Source: Bacteroidia bacterium
GTDB taxonomy: Bacteria; Bacteroidota; Bacteroidia; B-17B0; Aurantibacillaceae
Direction of reading: 5' to 3'
DNA: 64,000 nucleotides
Assembly: GCA_026003255.1 (NCBI GenBank)
Contig: BPGX01000001.1
Location: forward strand, 372,001-436,000
Positions 17,538 through 26,321 of the stretch are shown here, piece by piece. The notes below the pieces were generated by a model that did not search any database, was not told the DNA's origin, and was given only the letters and a program-made list of their open reading frames with translations. Numbering within the stretch: the stretch's first letter is position 1; each line of letters starts with the position of its first letter. The position numbers were made by a program, and so were the translations under genes.

Positions 17538-17927
17538 TTAAACTAAAGTAGGAGGATGATATACTGTAAAACTAAACTGAAAAAAATACATATTCAATAT
17601 ATCTAATAAATATTCTCCAAAGACAATCAACTTATTTATATCAAACTCCCAATTATTAAAAAGATAATCGCTTTCAACAATATTCTTCAATGCATTCATT
17701 AAATTAAACTGACTTTTCTCTTCTAAATTAATTTTATTAAAGCTAACTTTTAAAAAACACTTTCCATGACATTGTAATTCTGGTTTTAGCTTATTTACAC
17801 AAAATTTTTCAGTAATCTCGTGTTGCTTTAAAAGATAATTTACTGTAACCAATGTCTTAAAACAGGGAATAGCTAAAATAATAACAATTAAAAATATCGC
17901 AGAACTTATTTTTATTAATTTTTCCAT
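17538..17927 (-). CDS. small Cys-containing membrane protein of the copper island
   Basis: The 129-residue protein has one N-terminal transmembrane helix (about 6-32, with Cys22) and then KFCVNKLKPELQCHGKCFLKV (Cys43, Cys53, Cys57). Cys-Val-Asn-Lys...Pro-Glu-Leu-x-Cys-x-Gly-Lys-Cys is a pattern I know from unnamed Bacteroidota proteins found near copper genes. Three close cysteines suggest soft-metal binding. The C-terminus ends with an aromatic and proline-rich stretch. It is the first gene after the cox1 terminator and 101 bases before the MbnP-like gene, so it probably starts the copper transcript. No function is proven. Confidence 0.65.
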   Translation of the reverse strand: MEKLIKISSAIFLIVIILAIPCFKTLVTVNYLLKQHEITEKFCVNKLKPELQCHGKCFLKVSFNKINLEEKSQFNLMNALKNIVESDYLFNNWEFDINKLIVFGEYLLDILNMYFFQFSFTVYHPPTLV

Positions 17928-17940
17928 CTATATTGAAAAT

Positions 17941-17968
17941 AAAAAAGGAATGCTTTTCGCATTCCTTT
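17941..17968 (-). terminator. Rho-independent terminator of cox1
   Basis: A perfect 10-bp stem (17944-17953 with 17959-17968, GGAATGC core) has a 5-base loop. On the minus strand it is followed by six T residues. It starts seven bases past the cox1 stop and separates the oxidase genes from the copper island. Confidence 0.88.
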
Positions 17969-17974
17969 AATTTA

Positions 17975-19798
17975 TTAATGATGTCCACCCCCATCCAATT
18001 CTCCTTCTTTCAGTGGAACAGTTTGTGGCACAAAATCTTCTTCATAACCAGGTTTACTGTAATCGTATGCCCAACGATGTACTACTGGCAATTCACCCGG
18101 CCAATTTCCATGGATATTTGCTACTGGATTTGTCCATTCTAAGCCATTAGCTTTCCATGGATTTTGTGGTGCTTTTGGACCTCTAAACATGCTATAAAAG
18201 AAGTTGAAGATAAAAACTCCTTGTGCTAATGCACCAACAATAGCGGAAATTGTAATAATTACATTGATATCATATAATGCATCAAACATTGGAAATTCGC
18301 TGTTGGTGTAGTATCTTCTTGGAACACCGGCTAATCCCAAAAAGTGCATTGGGAAAAATACGCCATAAGCACTAATAAAAGTTAACCAGAAATGAATGTA
18401 TCCTAACTTTTTGTTCATCATTCTTAAATACAGCTTTGGAAACCAATGATAAACACCTGCAAACATTCCAAATACTGCAGAAAGACCCATCACAATATGA
18501 AAGTGTCCTACTACAAAATAAGTATCATGAACTGTTATATCTAACGTACTATCAGCTAAAATAATGCCAGTAACACCGCCTGTAACGAATGAAGAAACTA
18601 AACCAATTGAAAATAAAGCTGCGGGAGTGTATTGAATATTGCCTTTCCATAATGTAGTCAAGTAGTTAAATGCTTTTACTGCTGAAGGAATAGCAATTAA
18701 CAAGGTTGTAAACACAAACACTGAACCCAAGAATGGATTCATTCCCGTTATATACATGTGATGTCCCCATACAATAAAAGATAAAAATGCAATGGCCAAC
18801 ATAGAACCTATCATCGCCCTATATCCAAAAATCGGCTTACGCGTAGCATTGGCAATAATTTCAGAAGTAATTCCAAGAGCAGGTAATAACACAATATACA
18901 CTTCAGGATGCCCTAAAAACCAAAATAAATGTTCAAAAAGAATAGGGCTACCACCACTATAATCTAATGGCCTACCACCAATGTAAATATCCGATAAATA
19001 AAAACTTGTACCTAACAATCTATCTGATAATAATAATAATGCACAGGATAACAAAACAGGAAATGATAATAATCCAATAATAGCAGTAATCAAAAATGCC
19101 CATACAGTAAGCGGTAAGCGGGTCATTTTCATACCCTTGGTTCTATAATTGATAATAGTTACAATATAATTTAATCCGCCCATCAAAGCAGAAGCAATAA
19201 ACAAAGCCATTGATACCAACCATAAATCCATTCCTAATCCAGAACCGGGCATAGCTTCCGGTAAGGCAGAAAGAGGCGGATAAATAGTCCATCCGGGAGC
19301 AGCTGCACCATCTGGGATAAATAGAGAAATAACCATTAGTAAAGATGATAAAAAGAAAAACCAATAAGAAAGCATGTTGATAAAAGGAGAGGCCATATCT
19401 CTCGCTCCAATCTGATATGGTATTAATAAATTAGAAAAAGTTCCTGATAAACCACCAGTCAGTAAGAAAAACACCATTATTGTTCCGTGCATTGTAACGA
19501 GAGCTAAATAAGCGTTAGGGTCTAATATACCATCTTTTCCCCATTTATCACCCATGACCCAGTTAATGAATGCAAACTTTTCACCAGGCCATGCCAATTG
19601 CAATCTGAAAACAATTGACATAATCATAGCAATTACCGCCATTACCATAGCAGTAATTAAATACTGCCGTGCAATCATTTTGTGATCCTGACTAAAAACA
19701 TATTTCGTAATAAAACTCTCTTCGTGTTCTTCGTACCGATGAATATCTATGTGTTCTTGCGCATGTAAATCTTGATTTAATACACTTATTGTTTCCAT
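17975..19798 (-). CDS. ctaD: cytochrome c oxidase subunit I
   Basis: The 607-residue protein has about 12 transmembrane helices and holds heme a, heme a3 and CuB. Visible motifs are TMHGTIMVF (heme ligand), WFLGHPEVYIVLLPALG (CuB His cross-linked to Tyr), WGHHMY (CuB histidines) and DTYFVVGHFHIVMG (heme ligands). The HPEVY Tyr marks an A-type heme-copper oxidase, which reduces O2 to water and pumps protons. It follows cox2 by 72 bases. Subunits III and IV and heme-O synthase lie 17 kb away at 36486-39180. Confidence 0.95.
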   Translation of the reverse strand: METISVLNQDLHAQEHIDIHRYEEHEESFITKYVFSQDHKMIARQYLITAMVMAVIAMIMSIVFRLQLAWPGEKFAFINWVMGDKWGKDGILDPNAYLALVTMHGTIMVFFLLTGGLSGTFSNLLIPYQIGARDMASPFINMLSYWFFFLSSLLMVISLFIPDGAAAPGWTIYPPLSALPEAMPGSGLGMDLWLVSMALFIASALMGGLNYIVTIINYRTKGMKMTRLPLTVWAFLITAIIGLLSFPVLLSCALLLLSDRLLGTSFYLSDIYIGGRPLDYSGGSPILFEHLFWFLGHPEVYIVLLPALGITSEIIANATRKPIFGYRAMIGSMLAIAFLSFIVWGHHMYITGMNPFLGSVFVFTTLLIAIPSAVKAFNYLTTLWKGNIQYTPAALFSIGLVSSFVTGGVTGIILADSTLDITVHDTYFVVGHFHIVMGLSAVFGMFAGVYHWFPKLYLRMMNKKLGYIHFWLTFISAYGVFFPMHFLGLAGVPRRYYTNSEFPMFDALYDINVIITISAIVGALAQGVFIFNFFYSMFRGPKAPQNPWKANGLEWTNPVANIHGNWPGELPVVHRWAYDYSKPGYEEDFVPQTVPLKEGELDGGGHH

Positions 19799-19870
19799 AA
19801 TGTTTATTTTTTGGTTAACAAATTTATTAGAGTTTATAACAAAAAAAACGTAACATCTGTTACTTATATT

Positions 19871-20902
19871 TTATTTGTTTGCTAAAGTTTTAAAAGATTT
19901 TTGTTGTCTTAACCATTCGTTAAATTCTTGCTCGGTTTCTACAACAATTTTCATTTGCATGTTGTAATGAGAAGCACCGCAAATCTTGTTACACAACAAT
20001 AAATAATCAAATTCAACTGGTTCCTTACCTTCTTTGGCTCTTCGTTCATTAATTTGTTTCATTAAATTCTGCACATAAGGATCCTGACGCATCTCTTTTG
20101 TTGTTTTTGTGGGTTTGAACTTAAAAGTAGTTACCATACCAGGTACACAATTCATCTGTGCTCTGAAATGCGGCATAAATGCAGAATGAATCACATCTCT
20201 GGATCTAAAATAAAAAACAACTTCTTTACCAACGGGAATATGAAATTCATTCTTCACTAATAAATCATCATACCCAGTTTTGTCTGTTGTATCTAATCCC
20301 ACTGGGTTACTTCCTTCAATATGTCTATAATCTGTGCTTCCCAATTTTCCATCTTTTCCAGGATAACGGGCAGTCCAGTCAAACTGTTTTGCGTATAACT
20401 CAACTACAACAGGATTTTTTTCTTCTGATGGTGCTGTAATTTCATTCCAATACTTTAAACCAAAGGTGATAATAAAGGCGAGAGCCGAAGCAGGAATAAT
20501 TGTCCATAACATTTCTAACTTACTATTATCCGAATAATAAATGGCTTTTCTGTTTTTATTACCTCTATATTTATATGCAAAATAAAACAACAAGGCATTT
20601 ACTACCACAAAAACAAACGAAATAAGTATCAAATTCCAGAATAACAAATCATCAATTGCTTTGCCATGTTCTGATGCAGCAGGTGGTAAGGACTTATCAT
20701 ACCATCTGTTTATTTGATAGAAAAACATAAACAGAAACACAACTCCAAATAATAACATCAACTTGCCCATTAAGTCGTTTTCTGAATCGGTTGGCTCCCA
20801 TTCTTTTGTCTTCCTCAACTCACGAGCAAATTCAATGACTTTTAATAATTGATGAACTGCAAGAATGAATAAGATAACCGCTAATACAACTAAAATTTTC
20901 AT
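19871..20902 (-). CDS. ctaC: cytochrome c oxidase subunit II
   Basis: The 343-residue protein has an extra N-terminal hydrophobic segment, two further membrane helices (about 45-62 and 88-110) plus a hydrophobic region near 130-150, and a periplasmic cupredoxin domain with the CuA site. Ligand regions are VIHSAFMPHF and LLCNKICGASHYNMQM, where the usual C-x-E-x-C is C-N-K-I-C; since this Glu acts through its backbone, copper binding need not be lost. Residue MNCVPGM is typical. CuA takes electrons from cytochrome c. No heme c motif is fused. A promoter with both boxes lies just upstream. Confidence 0.93.
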   Translation of the reverse strand: MKILVVLAVILFILAVHQLLKVIEFARELRKTKEWEPTDSENDLMGKLMLLFGVVFLFMFFYQINRWYDKSLPPAASEHGKAIDDLLFWNLILISFVFVVVNALLFYFAYKYRGNKNRKAIYYSDNSKLEMLWTIIPASALAFIITFGLKYWNEITAPSEEKNPVVVELYAKQFDWTARYPGKDGKLGSTDYRHIEGSNPVGLDTTDKTGYDDLLVKNEFHIPVGKEVVFYFRSRDVIHSAFMPHFRAQMNCVPGMVTTFKFKPTKTTKEMRQDPYVQNLMKQINERRAKEGKEPVEFDYLLLCNKICGASHYNMQMKIVVETEQEFNEWLRQQKSFKTLANK

Positions 20903-20936
20903 ACAACTAAATTTTCAGTTTTAATATTTTTTGGCA

Positions 20937-20969
20937 CAAAAATACTTAATTTAAAGCAGATTTTCCAAA
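20937..20969 (-). promoter_or_regulatory. promoter of cox2-cox1
   Basis: On the minus strand TTTG (20966-20969) and TATTTTTG (20937-20944) are 21 bases apart, matching the -33/-7 boxes seen at 130-162. The cox2 ATG at 20902 is 34 bases downstream of the -7 box. Confidence 0.55.
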
Positions 20970-20983
20970 AATAATTTTTCTTC

Positions 20984-21005
20984 ACTTTTTACCAGGTTAA
21001 AAAGT
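20984..21005. repeat. 22-bp palindrome upstream of the cox2 promoter
   Basis: ACTTTTTA and TAAAAAGT form a perfect 8-bp inverted repeat around CCAGGT. It lies about 15 bases upstream of the -33 box of cox2, where an activator would bind. It has no T tract in the gmk direction, so a terminator reading is weaker. Confidence 0.4.
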
Positions 21006-21074
21006 ATTTAATTACAACTTTGTTCCTTTTCTGATAAATTAACTCATCATTCACGTTTTCTTTTCATCATTCTT

Positions 21075-21659
21075 TCAATAATCACATTTCATAATGAACT
21101 TAAAAATAATTTCTTCTGCTTTTTGAACCGCATTCTCCAAATCTTCATTTACAATAACAACATCAAATTGTCCCGCTTTTTGAATTTCTATATTAGCTTT
21201 ACCTATTCGCCTCTTCAAACTTTCTTCGCTTTCAGATTTTCTCAATTCCAATCTTTTTCTCAAATCTTCCAGTGAAGGCGGCATTACAAAAATGGTCAAT
21301 ACTTTATTCCCAAACATTTTTTTTATATTCAACCCACCCTCTACATCTATGTCAAATAAAACATGCTTGTTTAATTTATGTAATCGTTCCACCTCGCTTT
21401 TCAATGTGCCATAATAAATTCCCTCATATACCTCTTCCCATTCAATAAACTCGTTATTTTTTATTTTCCTTTCAAACTCTTCTTTAGATATAAAATAATA
21501 ATCTTTTCCATCTGTTTCATTTTCTCGTTTTGGGCGCGTTGTAGCCGATATTGAAAAACCCAACAAATCCGGGTATTTTTCAAGTATTTTTTTTACAATA
21601 CTCGTTTTTCCTGAACCAGAAGGGCCTGAAAAGACAATTAATTTACCAATAAACTCCAT
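21075..21659 (-). CDS. gmk: guanylate kinase
   Basis: The 194-residue protein has the standard length. It phosphorylates GMP to GDP in the cytosol. The P-loop is GPSGSGKTS near residues 10-18, followed by SATTRPKRENETDGKDYYFIS (GMP-binding region), EWEEVYEGIYYGT, and the lid with KRLELRKSESEESLKRR. The start at 21659 follows a TACTTTTG box by only four bases. It is divergent from the Smr gene. Confidence 0.95.
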   Translation of the reverse strand: MEFIGKLIVFSGPSGSGKTSIVKKILEKYPDLLGFSISATTRPKRENETDGKDYYFISKEEFERKIKNNEFIEWEEVYEGIYYGTLKSEVERLHKLNKHVLFDIDVEGGLNIKKMFGNKVLTIFVMPPSLEDLRKRLELRKSESEESLKRRIGKANIEIQKAGQFDVVIVNEDLENAVQKAEEIIFKFIMKCDY

Positions 21660-21663
21660 TGGG

Positions 21664-21671
21664 CAAAAGTA
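21664..21671 (-). promoter_or_regulatory. -7 box of gmk
   Basis: TACTTTTG on the minus strand ends four bases before the gmk ATG. If used, the transcript would be leaderless or nearly so. No clear -33 TTTG is present. Confidence 0.35.
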
Positions 21672-21701
21672 TTAAATACTCTATTCTCATCATAAAAAAT
21701 G

Positions 21702-21709
21702 TAATTTTG
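21702..21709 (+). promoter_or_regulatory. -7 box of the Smr-domain gene
   Basis: TAATTTTG ends five bases before the ATG at 21715, again implying a leaderless message. It faces away from the gmk box, 30 bases apart. Confidence 0.35.
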
Positions 21710-21714
21710 CCACA

Positions 21715-22737
21715 ATGAAAAAATGGAAAATAGGCGATAAAGTAAAATTCCTGAACGAAAAAGGTGGCGGAATTATTACTGCCATTAAAGATGCTTTTTA
21801 TGTTATCGTCCAATTACCCGATGGAATGGAAATCCCATATCCTGCTTCTGAACTAATACCCGATAATAAAAACATTATTTTTAATCCTTCCGTTTCTTCT
21901 TTGCATGAAACAAACACAGACAATAAAGTTGTATATCTTGCCATTGAAAGCAACTCCGCTAAAGTTTCTATTGCTTCCGAATTTTATGTGTATTTATACA
22001 ATTTATCAGATTACAATTTATACTATACTTATTCTATTGGAAAAAATAATACCTTTCAATCATTAGCACACGGCAATATTCAAGGATTTGAAAAACAAAG
22101 AATAAAAACTCACTCCGTTAACTTTCTTAAAGACATTGATGCTATTCAAATTCAAATTATTTTTTATCAGGAAAATTTATTTGTAACACAAAGTCCAGTG
22201 TTTGAAACTGTTAAGATTAACGAAAAAACGTTTTCACCTTCACAATTTATTCAACATCCTGAATTTGAAAAACCTGTTTTTATTATTTTATTAAAAGATA
22301 ATTTCTCCTTATCAGCATCAGAAATAGTAAAATCCCAGTCATCTCAAAATATTCGTGTTCACCTCTCCGATGTTGATTTAAAGAAAATTCAACAACTCAA
22401 AGAAAAACCTTTTTATTCCACGCAAAAACAAAGCCAATCTGTGCGAAAACATCAAGATGAACTCATTTTAGACCTACACATTGAAGAATTAGTGGAGAAT
22501 CCTGGTAACCTCTCAGCTCACCAAAAATTACAAATACAATTAGACGTCTTTCAAAAAGAAATTCATAATGCCATTGCTCAACATGTTCGTAAAATCACCA
22601 TCATTCACGGCGTTGGCAACGGTCGTTTGAAGTATGAAGTACGCGAATATCTTAAAACATTAAGTGAAGTGAAATCTATTGAAGATGCTCCCTATAAATT
22701 ATATGGATTTGGTGCAACAGATGTCTATCTAAAGTGA
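21715..22737 (+). CDS. DUF2027/Smr-domain protein
   Basis: The 340-residue protein has an N-terminal DUF2027 part, starting with a KOW/SH3-like segment (WKIGDKVKFLNEKGGGII, residues 3-20, ending PYPASELI near 48), and a middle beta-rich part (about 70-210). Its C-terminal Smr domain (about 248-340) has LDLHIEEL and IIHGVGNGRLKYEVREYL. Smr domains are endonucleases related to the MutS2 C-terminus, recently linked to cutting RNA at stalled or collided ribosomes. No MutS ATPase part is present. The stop overlaps the thioesterase region, so the two are co-transcribed. Confidence 0.85.
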   Translation: MKKWKIGDKVKFLNEKGGGIITAIKDAFYVIVQLPDGMEIPYPASELIPDNKNIIFNPSVSSLHETNTDNKVVYLAIESNSAKVSIASEFYVYLYNLSDYNLYYTYSIGKNNTFQSLAHGNIQGFEKQRIKTHSVNFLKDIDAIQIQIIFYQENLFVTQSPVFETVKINEKTFSPSQFIQHPEFEKPVFIILLKDNFSLSASEIVKSQSSQNIRVHLSDVDLKKIQQLKEKPFYSTQKQSQSVRKHQDELILDLHIEELVENPGNLSAHQKLQIQLDVFQKEIHNAIAQHVRKITIIHGVGNGRLKYEVREYLKTLSEVKSIEDAPYKLYGFGATDVYLK

Positions 22738-22742
22738 ATTAT

Positions 22743-23147
22743 ATGATAACAGCAGAAACAAAAATCAGAGTACGATACGCAGAAACTGACCAGATGGGCT
22801 TTGTGTATTATGGCAGATATGCAGAATATTACGAAATTGGTAGAGTAGAAGCCATGCGAAAACTTGGATTATCGTACAAAGAAATGGAAGAAAAAGGAAT
22901 TTTAATGCCCGTCATTGAGTACCACATTGAATATAAAAAACCTGCTTTTTACGATGAAGAAATCATTTTACTGACCACTATAAAAGAATTACCCAAACTC
23001 AAAATTACTTTTCATCACGAATGTTTTAATGCAAAAGGCGATTTGCTTAATAAAGGTTACGTTACCCTTGTTTTCCTGAAAAAAGAAAATAAAAAACCAA
23101 TCCTCGCTCCAGATTGGTTTTTGAACGAATGTAAAAAATTTTTCTGA
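22743..23147 (+). CDS. acyl-CoA thioesterase of the 4HBT (YbgC/FadM) family
   Basis: The 134-residue product from the ATG at 22743 is one hot-dog fold. VRYAETDQMGFVYYGRYAEYYEIGR contains the family Asp and the following Tyr/Gly pattern. A GTG at 22734, overlapping the previous stop, would add three residues. It probably hydrolyses short or aromatic acyl-CoA in the cytosol. The last 60 bases contain a hairpin that appears to be the terminator of the opposite gene. Confidence 0.88.
   Translation: MITAETKIRVRYAETDQMGFVYYGRYAEYYEIGRVEAMRKLGLSYKEMEEKGILMPVIEYHIEYKKPAFYDEEIILLTTIKELPKLKITFHHECFNAKGDLLNKGYVTLVFLKKENKKPILAPDWFLNECKKFF
23092..23122 (-). terminator. terminator of the opposite PKD gene, inside the thioesterase CDS
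   Basis: An 11-bp perfect stem (23092-23102 with 23112-23122, ACCAATC core) has a 9-base loop and on the minus strand is followed by T and ATTTTC. It lies about 30 bases past the stop of the minus-strand PKD gene and inside codons of the thioesterase. On the plus strand it also has a short T run. Confidence 0.65.
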
Positions 23148-23150
23148 GAA

Positions 23151-26100
23151 TTATTTTTCTACAAACACTTTCTGATTAATCACATTTAATCCATCTTCTG
23201 CACGAATAATCACCACACTATTTTCAGGTAGATTTTGTAAATAGAATTTTCTATTATTACCTAAAACAATTGTTTTCTTAATAATTTCTCTACCCAATAC
23301 ATCTGTTACTAAAACATTAACTTTTGTATCTTTTGTATAATTAGCCCATATAAAATATCCTTGAATATCCCTGCTTACGTTTAATACTGGAGAAACAGGC
23401 ACACCCTGTGGGTTAAAGCCAGTGGAAATCATAACAATAATTTCTTTTAAGGTGGCTAATGTATCTCCACAAGCATTATATCCTCTCAATTGAACAAGAT
23501 AGTTTCCTGCTGTGTTGTAAACATGAGTTGCATTGAGAGTATTGGCAGTAGTACCATCTCCAAAATCCCATTCAAAAGTAGTTAGATTTTGAGAATTGTT
23601 AGAAAAAACAACCGGTGCACCTACAGCAATGGTATCCACACTTGAAAAATCAATAACTGGAACACTGGTATTGGCAACTAATTGAACCGGCATGGTAATG
23701 TTGGAACAATTACCATCTGTTACTTCTACAAAATAATACCCTTCGCCCGCATTTTTCAATGTATCTTTGCTTACTCCACCTTGTGTGCGAACAATTTGAT
23801 TATTTACGTCTTTCCAAACAAATGTATAATTACCATTGCCCATGTCAGCTACAATCACACCCGTATTATCCTGATGGCATTGGGGATTGCTTACAATACT
23901 GGTATTTAATCCATTCAAATTATTCAAAGTGATATTAAGTGTAAAACGTGCAATTGTAGTTGTATCCGAAAAAGTAAAACTATATGGAGAAGATAAAAGA
24001 TTATGCGTTGTATTCGTAAATTTATCAAATAGAGTAATACAAGCACCAGATGGTATATTTTCAATACCTTGCAAAGCAAGTTGATAATTACCCGATACAC
24101 CACTTCTCACTTTAATATCTAATGATATATTACCATTTGGATATGGCATTCCTTTTACTTTTAGTTCTTTATTTCCTACCACAGAAAAAACTTGTGGTGC
24201 CCCTGCATAAGGATCCATCTGTTCTGCATCAAAATCTGGATGATAAGTAAGGGTAGCATTGTTGTTGAAATGAATTCCAGCATACGAATTGGCACCATTA
24301 CCAGTAAGATTTAGATAAAACAATCTGTTTTGCTGAGGTGTTGCTGAAGAAATATCCTGTCCATTTGACACTCTTAACAAAGGATTATTACTTGCAGTGG
24401 TCGTTTTCATATTTTCAGTCCAGCTGACAGAAAAATTCTGATTGGCAACAATATAAAAACGCTTGTCCTGTAGGAATATTGTCATCAACACCTCCGGAAG
24501 GAACCGGTGGAGTTGAACCAACACCCACTTTATAGAGTGCATAATCCCCATTACCACTATTTAAATCTGGATTCCAAACTCTTAACTCATTCGCCATTTT
24601 CCCTGTAGAATAAGATGAACCAAATGCTTTTGCAAAACTAATGGGAGATGGATAAGGATTGCCTACCAGATTCCAACCTTCTCCCTGTCCACTCGTTTTA
24701 GTAAAATTCCAACTACCTGCATTTTTTTTGACAACAGGACCTGTTACATCAATTATTATATCACTTGTTGTAGGAGAGGCATTCCCTAAATATACCCAAT
24801 AACCCACACCCGGTGTAATAGGATCAGAACCTGTACCGATACCTGGATAAGTATTATTAGTTTCATTATAAGTTGTTACAGAAGTAAAAGGAGAACCGCC
24901 TGCTGTTGAACCATTTGGACACCCACTTGGACAGGTCATTGGGAAATCATCACCCCAACCGCTGGCCATCGTTTGACCACTTACACCGGCAACAGCCAAG
25001 TTGGTCCATCCTGTTGTACCACCAACAGCAAAGGCTCTCTACTGTTATATTACCTGTAATATCTGCCGTCGCAGCAATAACATTAATTCTTGCTTTTTGT
25101 GTTGCACTTGATTTTAATGTCAAGATTTCCCCCAGATGCTAAAGTTCCCGCATTAACATTAACTTCCGTATAGATATTTAATGGAGTACCTAAGGTTAAT
25201 GTTTCGCGATTTATTTAATACTAATTTAGAAAGATTCGTTATAGCCACTTTCAAAACTCAACGATCCTGATATTGTTCCGCTTCCTCTTAGGTCCATTGT
25301 TAAACTTGTACTTCCTCTCCATGCTCCTCCAAAACTAGTATTACCATACATATAAAGTACCTGATTTATTAACCCGGTCAGGTCTACTGTTCCAGAACTT
25401 ACAGATGTTCCATACCAAGCTACCCAACTCCCACCCGATTTATTCCACTTAACCAGTGAATTTCTATTCAATTCAAAATAACCAAATGTTTGGTCATTAG
25501 TTGGTAAAGTAATATTTATACTGTTTGTTGAACCTCCCTGTAATGCTACACTAGTAGAAGAATTCACAGTACTTCTTAAAGCAAGATTCCCTATTACATC
25601 TCCTTGAATAACAAAGCCCGCTTCCGGCATTCAATTGCAAAGTTAGATTATTACTAATATATTGATTTTGTACTGTCATACTTTTACTTGAAGCGATATT
25701 TTTCTGAGAACCAGACAAACCAAAATTCCAATAATTTAATGGCCAAACACTTACATTTGCACTGTCTGTCGCCCAATAAACTGTTGAACCATTGTCTAAT
25801 ATCACATCTGATGAAGCATGGAAGATAAGATAAATCTAGTTTGATACAAACTCAATGTTCCATTATTTTTTACTCTTAACTTGGCTCCGCCACTCACCAT
25901 AAGAGTAGCTGTAGTATTAATGGCTAAATTAGTAGAACTCGCTTCCATTCCCAATTTGTATTTCTGACCCAGATCCACTCACCGTCCATCCTGCGGCAGA
26001 TAGTGTAGTACTGGATACATTGGTTAGAACAAAGATTTGGTTAGGACTCGGTAAAATTCGTTGGATTCGTCCCACCCGGGTTTAAAGTCCAGCTGGTAAG

Positions 26101-26202
26101 TGCATTCAAGGCACCTCTGCCCTTGTAGTTGATAAGTGGATTGCGGTAATATAGCACGCTGCCATACAACCTACACATCAATAATAAACGTGCCCTTTTC
26201 AT
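23151..26202 (-). pseudogene. secreted PKD-domain T9SS protein, broken by several frameshifts
   Basis: One gene of about 1000 codons appears to run from the ATG at 26202 to the stop at 23151. It is readable only by changing frame at several places, for example near 25590, 25127, 25040 and 24455. The last change is an extra A in an A5 run (24455-24459, plus strand); removing it joins IPTGQAF to YIVANQNFSV. The first part is G/S/T-rich with glycine-rich beta motifs. Residues further on include a PKD domain (FEWDFGDGTT...HVYNTAGNYLVQL). The end (GNNRKFYLQNLPENSVVII...KVFVEK) is a type A sorting domain for the type IX system. The intact reading frame 23151-24557 holds the C-terminal 460 residues. 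I suspect sequence errors rather than real decay. Confidence 0.7.
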
Positions 26203-26321
26203 AGTTGTAGTTTTTTAGTGTATCTACGTTTCAAATGTAACTTTTGGTTACAAAGAGTACGTGAATATTTTAATAATCCCAACCAAATTAAACTTATCAT
26301 TTGTCCCGTCAATTTTAACAA

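Noticed and set aside
26203-26321. Full promoter for the PKD gene between it and uppS
   Set aside because: TACATTTG (minus, 26232-26239) fits a -7 box but the only nearby TTTG is 11 bases away, too close; I list no promoter here.
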